Assembly (NCBI GenBank): GCA_964408955.1
Contig: CAYPBK010000006.1
Span: 1-64,000 of the forward strand
Reading direction: 5' to 3'
Length of the DNA stretch: 64,000 nt
DNA from: JAAYKT01 sp964408955
GTDB taxonomy: Bacteria > Bacillota > Clostridia > Lutisporales > Lutisporaceae
The notes beneath the pieces were generated by a model that was given only the letters and a program-made list of their open reading frames with translations, searched no databases and had not been told where the DNA came from. Shown here in pieces: positions 58,896 through 64,000 of the stretch. Position numbers and translations under genes: made by a program. How positions within the stretch are numbered: the first letter of the stretch is position 1; the number at the start of each line of letters is the position of its first letter.

Positions 58896-60356
58896 ATGAA
58901 AGTCATTGTAAAAGTAAACCATGAATTCCAATACGGATTGCTAGAAATAATAAAACCTTTTTTTCCGAATGAAGAAATAATATTCACTGATGATGAGACG
59001 GATTCATGGAAAATACGAGAAGATGTTTTTATAAAAAGCGTTACAGAAACAGATAAAGAGAAAACCATTATCCGTAGCTTTATTACTTATAAAGAGGTAG
59101 ATGAAACCTTTATAATTACATCAAGTAACGATGAAAACAGTATTAAAACGGCAATAAAAAAATCTTTATATATAACTTTTGTTAAGCTTTTTAATAAATC
59201 ATTACCCTGGGGCATTCTGACAGGAATAAGGCCTGTAAAGCTAGTTCATAATTTTTTTGATGATGGATTAACAGATAAAGAAATCATTGATGCTTTGATG
59301 AGAGATTATTATGTAAGCGAAAAAAAAGCCAGGCTTGCTTTAGATGTTGCATTAAACAATAAAAGGTATATAAAGAAAACCAGGAAGAATAAAGTTGATA
59401 TTTATATAGGAATACCATTTTGTCCTAGCAGATGTTATTTTTGTTCCTTTGCGTCTAATAGCTTACCTAAGCATAAAGACATGATTAGACCATATCTTAC
59501 TGCGTTAGAAAAGGAAATAAAAGCGACAGCACATTACCTGAAAGAGAAAAACATAACTATTGAAACAATATATATAGGGGGAGGCACGCCTACATCAATA
59601 GAAGATGAGGATTTCGAAAGTCTGCTTGATAAAGTTAATGAGTATTGGCCAATAAAGGATGAATTTACTTGCGAAGCCGGTAGGCCTGATACTATAACCG
59701 AGGAAAAGCTGCGAATAATGAAAAAATCAGGAGTTAATCGAATATGTATTAACCCTCAAACAATGAATGATGATACTTTAAAAATAATAGGCAGAAACCA
59801 CACTGCCGTTCAAGTAATTGATAGTTTTTACTTGGCACGAAGCTTTGGTTTCACAAATATTAACATGGATATTATTTTAGGATTGCCCGGAGAAGGTGTA
59901 GACCATATAAAGAATACTATGGAGAGAATTCTAAAGCTCGGACCTGAGAACATTACATTGCATACTTTATCAATTAAGCGCTCATCCAGGTATCATGAAT
60001 ATGAGAGTATTACTCTTAATAATGAATATATTGACGAAATGATGGATTATGCGATAGCAGCTTTAAGATCAGCAGGTATGAAGCCCTATTATTTATATAA
60101 GCAAAAGAACACCGTTGAAAACTTGGAAAATATAGGCTTCTCACTAGAAAATTACGAATGCGTTTATAATATACTGACAGTGGAAGAAAAACAAAGCATT
60201 ATAGCCTTTGGCGCCGATGCTTCAACTAAAATAGTTTTCGAAAAAGAGAATAGAATAGAAAGACAATATAATATAAAGGATTTGGAGCTTTATATTGAAA
60301 GAATCGACGAACAAATAGAAAAGAAGCTTAATTTATTAAAGCAATTATATGATTGA
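58896..60356 (+). CDS. hemZ: HemZ-type radical SAM protein (coproporphyrinogen dehydrogenase-like)
   Basis: This 486-residue radical SAM protein has an N-terminal extension (about 1-160, with WGILTGIRPVKL) and the 4Fe-4S motif CPSRCYFC (about 176-183). The HemN-like blocks IYIGGGTPTSIEDE (about 226-239), TCEAGRPDTIT, RICINPQTMND and NMDIILGLPGEG follow. It resembles HemZ, named as an oxygen-independent coproporphyrinogen oxidase; no other haem genes are in the window, so haem synthesis is not shown. GAGATGAGG precedes the ATG. Confidence 0.92.
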   Translation: MKVIVKVNHEFQYGLLEIIKPFFPNEEIIFTDDETDSWKIREDVFIKSVTETDKEKTIIRSFITYKEVDETFIITSSNDENSIKTAIKKSLYITFVKLFNKSLPWGILTGIRPVKLVHNFFDDGLTDKEIIDALMRDYYVSEKKARLALDVALNNKRYIKKTRKNKVDIYIGIPFCPSRCYFCSFASNSLPKHKDMIRPYLTALEKEIKATAHYLKEKNITIETIYIGGGTPTSIEDEDFESLLDKVNEYWPIKDEFTCEAGRPDTITEEKLRIMKKSGVNRICINPQTMNDDTLKIIGRNHTAVQVIDSFYLARSFGFTNINMDIILGLPGEGVDHIKNTMERILKLGPENITLHTLSIKRSSRYHEYESITLNNEYIDEMMDYAIAALRSAGMKPYYLYKQKNTVENLENIGFSLENYECVYNILTVEEKQSIIAFGADASTKIVFEKENRIERQYNIKDLELYIERIDEQIEKKLNLLKQLYD

Positions 60357-60389
60357 TTCATTTATTAATATTGCATAGGAGGAATTTAA

Positions 60390-62153
60390 ATGGCTAAATA
60401 TAAGAGGTCAAGCATGTGCGGTGAAATTAAAAAAGAAGATGTCGGTAAACAGGTATCTTTAACCGGTTGGGTTCAAAAAAACAGAAATCTGGGCGGTTTA
60501 ATTTTTTTAGACTTAAGAGATAGAACCGGTATAGTTCAAATTATTTTTGATAAAGATAAAAATAATGACCTTTTTGAAAAAACAGAAAATATCCGCAACG
60601 AATATGTATTATACATAACAGGAGAGGTAAGAAAAAGAGAAGGTGCAATAAACTCAAAGTTAAAAACCGGTGAAATGGAAATTGTGGCAACCTCCTTAGA
60701 AATATTAAGCGAAGCTGAGACCACTCCTATTTATATTGAGGATGATTTAAACGCTTCAGAAAGTATAAGGCTAAAATATAGATATTTAGATTTAAGAAGA
60801 CCTGTAATGCAGGAAAAACTATTCATAAGACATAAAGTAAGCAAGATCATACGGGATTATTTTTATGATAAAGGGTTTATTGAAGTTGAAACCCCTGTAT
60901 TGACTAAAACAACTCCCGAAGGAGCGAGAGATTATTTAGTCCCAAGCAGGGTTCAGCCTGGAAAGTTCTATGCATTGCCTCAATCGCCTCAGTTATTCAA
61001 ACAAATATTGATGGTATCGGGCTTTGATAAATATTATCAAATAGTAAAATGTTTTCGTGATGAGGATTTGAGAGCCGACAGGCAACCGGAGTTTACACAG
61101 TTGGATATGGAAATGTCTTTTGTTGACAAGGAGGATATAATAGACATAGTGGAAGGACTGCTGTTCGAAGTATTTAGTAAAATCAAAGGCTGTGATTTGA
61201 AACCTCCCTTTAAAAGGTTAAAATACAGTGAAGCTATGGACAGATTTGGCTCAGATAAGCCTGATATAAGATTTGGCATGGAGCTGAAGGACCTAAGCGA
61301 TATTTTGGAAGAGACAAATTTTGAAGTATTTAAAAAAGCTTTAAGCGGCGGTGGTACTGTTAGAGCTATAAATGCTACAGGCTGCGGAAAAAAATTAAGC
61401 AGAAGAGATATAGATTCTCTCGGAGAATTTGTAAAAACTTATAAAGCAAAAGGTTTGGCTTGGATTAATTTAACGGAAGAAGGGATTAAATCCCCCATAT
61501 TAAAATTTCTATCTGATAAAGAATTGAACATGATTATTGAAAAAACCAATGCGGTAACAGGCGATATTATTCTAATAGTAGCGGATGACAATGATATTGT
61601 ATACGATTCTCTTGGGCAATTGCGGCTGGAACTGTCACGAAGATTTAGTCTTGTTGAGAAGGATGATATTGGAATACTATGGGTTACAGAATTCCCATTA
61701 TTGGAATATGACAAGGAAGAAAAAAGATATGCGGCAAAGCATCATCCTTTTACGTCACCTATGGAAGAGGATATACCTTTACTGGATAAGGAGCCTGGCA
61801 AAGCCAGAGCAAAAGCTTATGATATTGTTTTAAACGGGTTTGAATTAGGCGGAGGAAGTATAAGAATACACGACAGCAAGCTTCAAGAAAAAATGTTTTC
61901 TACTTTAGGCTTTACTATGGAGCAAGCTTGGAATAAATTCGGCTTTTTACTTGAAGCTTTTAAATATGGCACTCCTCCTCATGGCGGAATCGCAATCGGC
62001 ATTGACAGATTAATAATGTTGCTTACAGACACTGATAATATAAAGGATGTAATAGCATTTCCGAAGACTCAAAGCGCTACCTGCTTAATGACAGAGGCAC
62101 CGTCCGCTGCAGATAAAAAGCAGCTGGATGAGTTAAATATAAAACAAATATAA
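60390..62153 (+). CDS. aspS: Aspartyl-tRNA synthetase
   Basis: This 587-residue bacterial-type class IIb enzyme has an OB anticodon domain (about 1-110, VSLTGWVQKNRNLGG), the catalytic core with KTTPEGARDYLVPSR (about 171-185), FRDEDLRADRQPEFTQLDMEMSF (motif 2, about 216-238 in part), the GAD insertion (about 295-410), and motif 3 GGIAIGIDRLIMLL. The ATG follows AGGAGG. hisS, its frequent partner, is absent upstream. Confidence 0.98.
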   Translation: MAKYKRSSMCGEIKKEDVGKQVSLTGWVQKNRNLGGLIFLDLRDRTGIVQIIFDKDKNNDLFEKTENIRNEYVLYITGEVRKREGAINSKLKTGEMEIVATSLEILSEAETTPIYIEDDLNASESIRLKYRYLDLRRPVMQEKLFIRHKVSKIIRDYFYDKGFIEVETPVLTKTTPEGARDYLVPSRVQPGKFYALPQSPQLFKQILMVSGFDKYYQIVKCFRDEDLRADRQPEFTQLDMEMSFVDKEDIIDIVEGLLFEVFSKIKGCDLKPPFKRLKYSEAMDRFGSDKPDIRFGMELKDLSDILEETNFEVFKKALSGGGTVRAINATGCGKKLSRRDIDSLGEFVKTYKAKGLAWINLTEEGIKSPILKFLSDKELNMIIEKTNAVTGDIILIVADDNDIVYDSLGQLRLELSRRFSLVEKDDIGILWVTEFPLLEYDKEEKRYAAKHHPFTSPMEEDIPLLDKEPGKARAKAYDIVLNGFELGGGSIRIHDSKLQEKMFSTLGFTMEQAWNKFGFLLEAFKYGTPPHGGIAIGIDRLIMLLTDTDNIKDVIAFPKTQSATCLMTEAPSAADKKQLDELNIKQI

Positions 62154-62164
62154 AGGTAATACCA

Positions 62165-62875
62165 ATGGATTTCTTAGAAAGAACAGAATTATTAATAGGA
62201 AAAGAATCTGTTGAAAAATTAAAATCAAGCAAGGTTGCGGTATTCGGTATTGGCGGTGTTGGTTCTTATGTTGCTGAAGCTTTAGGCAGATGTGGTATTG
62301 GCAATATGGTGTTAATAGATTATGATATAATTAATAAAACAAATATTAATAGACAAATTCACTCAACTGTCAAAACAATTGGACAAAATAAAGTTCAGGT
62401 TATGGCGGAAAGACTTAAGGAAATAAATCCTTGTATAAAAGTTGAAGCGCATAAAAGGGAATATAAGGGAGAGGCTGATGAGGAGCTTTTAAGCAACAGC
62501 TATGACTATGTTGTTGACGCAATAGACTCTGTACCGGCAAAAATAAGCTTAATAGTGAACTGTATAAATAAAAAAATTCCCATTATCAGCTCAATGGGTG
62601 CGGGTTTTAAGCTTGATCCTACGAAATTTAAAGTTGCTGACATATATGAAACTAATACTTGCCCATTAGCAAGAATAATGAGACATGAGCTAAAAAAACG
62701 AGGGGTAAAATCCTTAAAGGTTGTATATTCAACAGAAAAACCGATAAGCATTAAAAATACAAATAAAAGAAATAATAGACAAATAGGCAGTATATCATTT
62801 GTACCCGCGGCAGCAGGATTGGTAATTGCTTCCGTTGTTGTCAAGGATTTGATAAGTATTGTTGACAGTTTATAA
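62165..62875 (+). CDS. tcdA: tRNA threonylcarbamoyladenosine dehydratase (TcdA)
   Basis: This 236-residue ThiF/E1-like protein has the nucleotide loop VFGIGGVGSYVAEAL (about 25-39), the NRQIHS block (about 60-65), DAIDSVPAKI, and GSISFVPAAAGLVIASVVV near the end. It uses ATP to cyclise t6A37 in tRNA. The promoter of the next gene lies in its last codons. Confidence 0.93.
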   Translation: MDFLERTELLIGKESVEKLKSSKVAVFGIGGVGSYVAEALGRCGIGNMVLIDYDIINKTNINRQIHSTVKTIGQNKVQVMAERLKEINPCIKVEAHKREYKGEADEELLSNSYDYVVDAIDSVPAKISLIVNCINKKIPIISSMGAGFKLDPTKFKVADIYETNTCPLARIMRHELKKRGVKSLKVVYSTEKPISIKNTNKRNNRQIGSISFVPAAAGLVIASVVVKDLISIVDSL

Positions 62876-62890
62876 CCGTTATAGTATTAT
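62862..62890 (+). promoter_or_regulatory. Predicted promoter of the csoR/cstR-like gene
   Basis: A perfect -35 TTGACA (62862-62867), a 17-base spacer and -10 TATTAT (62885-62890), overlapping the tcdA 3' end. Confidence 0.65.
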
Positions 62891-62891
62891 T

Positions 62892-62910
62892 TATACCATT
62901 AGGGGGTATA
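62892..62910 (+). promoter_or_regulatory. CsoR/CstR-type operator, candidate
   Basis: TATACC (62892-62897) and GGTATA (62905-62910) form an inverted repeat within TATACCATTAGGGGGTATA. The right half has the G-tract followed by TAT that is usual for operators of this repressor family. It lies just behind the -10 box and includes the Shine-Dalgarno of the repressor gene. Confidence 0.6.
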
Positions 62911-62913
62911 TTT

Positions 62914-63183
62914 ATGGAACAAAATAAAGATGAAGTAAGATTGCAAATAATAAACCGGCTCAAAAAAATAGAAGGGCAGGTAAAAGGCATTCAAAGAATG
63001 GTAGATGACGGGAAATGCTGTGAAGACATAATGATTCAAATTTCAGCAATCAGAGCTGCTATAAATAAAGTAGGAGGCATTATACTGGATACCTATATTA
63101 AAGAGTGTTTGATTACCTCTTTAAGAAATGATGATGATAAAATAAACGATATAATAGATACTATAGTTAAGTATGTAAAATGA
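62914..63183 (+). CDS. CsoR/CstR/FrmR-family transcriptional repressor
   Basis: This 89-residue all-helical protein has RLKKIEGQVKGIQRMVDDGKCCEDIMIQISAIRAA in pieces (about 14-48), with the conserved first Cys at about 36-37. The second ligand region reads DTYIKEC (about 63-69): the Cys is present but the His of copper-binding CsoR is replaced by Tyr. A Cys-x-Cys pair without His recalls CstR, the persulfide sensor. The operator overlaps its own promoter, so it is probably autoregulated. rseC-like follows 13 bases on. Confidence 0.9.
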   Translation: MEQNKDEVRLQIINRLKKIEGQVKGIQRMVDDGKCCEDIMIQISAIRAAINKVGGIILDTYIKECLITSLRNDDDKINDIIDTIVKYVK

Positions 63184-63196
63184 AAGGCTTGCTAAC

Positions 63197-63631
63197 ATGA
63201 TTGAAAAAGGACGAATTGTAGAAGTAGAAAACGATAATGCCAAGGTTATAATAACAAGACATGCCGCATGTGGTGATTGCGGTGCTTGTCAAATAGGAAA
63301 AGACAATTTGAATATGATAATAGTTGCTGACAATAAAATCGGGGCTAAAAAAAATGATCAGGTTATATTAGAGCTTAATACGGAAAATTTTCTTTTTGCC
63401 AGCTTTATTTTTTATGGCATACCTTTACTGGCTTTGCTGCTTGGTATTTCTTTGCCTTATTATTTTTTGCGCCGTGCCGGAAATACCTCTGATTCTGTAC
63501 AATTAACATCCTCAATAATCGGTTTATTGTCCTTAACAATAACCTATTTACTGATAAGAAGAAATGAAAAAAGATTTAAAAATATGAAAAAGTTTAAATC
63601 TAAGATAGTTGAAATAATAAGTAAAGATTAA
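63197..63631 (+). CDS. RseC/SoxR-reducing-system family protein
   Basis: This 144-residue protein has the N-terminal Cys motif ACGDCGACQIG (about 24-34) in a small beta domain, two membrane segments (about 70-95 and 103-120) and a basic C-terminus. RseC-type proteins sit with RnfABCDGE or SoxR-reducing complexes and act in redox relay at the membrane. Here it is paired with a thiol-type repressor gene and no rnf genes are visible. GGCTTGCTAAC gives no clear ribosome binding site; the ATG is 13 bases after the repressor stop, probably coupled. Confidence 0.8.
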   Translation: MIEKGRIVEVENDNAKVIITRHAACGDCGACQIGKDNLNMIIVADNKIGAKKNDQVILELNTENFLFASFIFYGIPLLALLLGISLPYYFLRRAGNTSDSVQLTSSIIGLLSLTITYLLIRRNEKRFKNMKKFKSKIVEIISKD

Positions 63632-63634
63632 TAA

Positions 63635-63727
63635 CAGTTACTGTTCACACATGTTTTAAGACTATTGATTTTGCCAAAGATTGCATTATTGAAAATCTTA
63701 AGATTTGTTAGTGAAATGAAGGATAAG
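63635..63727 (+). repeat. Dispersed palindromic element, copy 5 (5' half)
   Basis: gttactgttcacac, then gactattgattttgcc, aaagattgcatt and aagatttgttag match the 5' parts of copies 1 and 4 in order. It lies between the rseC-like gene and glyA. Confidence 0.5.
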
Positions 63728-63807
63728 CGAATCATATAAAAAATACTAAATTCAATATTTTGATAAAGCGCTATATTGAATTTACACAAATGTGAAGGAA
63801 GGTTAAT

Positions 63808-64000
63808 ATGGATTTTAATGAAATTAGAAAAACAGATGCTGAGATAGCGGACAAAATAGAAAAGGAGCTTGAGAGGCAAAGAAACAATATTGAATTAATA
63901 GCCTCGGAAAACTTTGTAAGCACTAGTGTTATGTCAGCGATGGGTACCGTTTTAACAAACAAATATGCGGAAGGCTACCCTGCCCATAGGTACTATGGCG
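63808..64000 (+). CDS. glyA: Serine hydroxymethyltransferase, N-terminal part (cut by window end)
   Basis: The 64 codons present encode RQRNNIELIASENFVSTSVM (about 28-47) and NKYAEGYPAHRYYG, the invariant start of GlyA. The enzyme interconverts serine and glycine with tetrahydrofolate. The ATG 63808 follows AAGGAAGG. The rest lies beyond position 64000. Confidence 0.95.
   Translation, partial: MDFNEIRKTDAEIADKIEKELERQRNNIELIASENFVSTSVMSAMGTVLTNKYAEGYPAHRYYG

Overview
The window is a gene-dense, low-GC piece of a bacterial chromosome. It almost certainly comes from an endospore-forming, anaerobic, amino-acid-fermenting member of the Clostridia. Sporulation is shown by ytxC, spoIIAA-spoIIAB-sigF, yunB, a spoIID-type gene and a bofC-like gene. 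Two T-box leaders (thrS, pheS), AGGAGG-type ribosome binding sites, frequent TTG/GTG starts and the gene order infC-rpmI-rplT, ruvCAB-queA-tgt-yajC-secDF and relA-dtd fit Firmicutes. Ptb next to IorAB and a LUD-domain protein point to 2-keto-acid fermentation. A relative of Sedimentibacter/Tissierellales would fit, but that is only an inference. There is no rRNA, prophage, transposase gene or CRISPR array.

Layout. 1-2.7 kb: the 3' part of tRNA-Cys, a DUF6873 protein, ytxC and a DUF445 protein. 2.6-4.9 kb: T-box-controlled thrS. 5.0-10.4 kb: a four-gene ABC importer operon (DUF3798 lipoprotein, RbsA-type ATPase, two permeases) inserted between thrS and infC. 10.4-12.6 kb: infC (apparent ATT start), rpmI, rplT and a TrmH-family methyltransferase. 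12.6-16.6 kb: a palindromic repeat, then T-box-controlled pheST. 16.7-22.3 kb: zapA, mutS2, DUF523, DUF3343, an LCP protein and a LUD protein. 22.4-25.7 kb: ptb-iorA-iorB. 25.8-32 kb: a UvrD-like helicase, an MTA phosphorylase, tmk, then on the minus strand an Orn/Lys/Arg decarboxylase with its own promoter and leader terminator, and a glycosyltransferase. 32.2-34.1 kb: the spoIIA operon and two small ORFs. 34.1-40 kb: pbp1A (minus), yunB, a long hflX and two half-size TauE/SafE genes (minus). 40.3-55.3 kb: nadE, yebC, bofC-like, ruvCAB, spoIID-type, queA, a PsiE-like gene, tgt, yajC, yrzE-like, secDF, lapA-like, recJ and apt. 55.6-64 kb: rel, dtd, an MBL hydrolase, hemZ, aspS, tcdA, a CsoR/CstR-type repressor, rseC-like, and the start of glyA.

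Most of this is conserved core chromosome and no complete novel system is evident. The items most worth a second look are: a RadC-like JAMM motif at the N-terminus of HflX; a family of at least five dispersed palindromic elements; a CsoR/CstR-family repressor lacking the usual His ligand, with a readable promoter-operator; a leader terminator in front of the decarboxylase gene; the DUF3798 importer with an inverted repeat over its -35 box; and a TauE/SafE transporter split into two overlapping half-genes.
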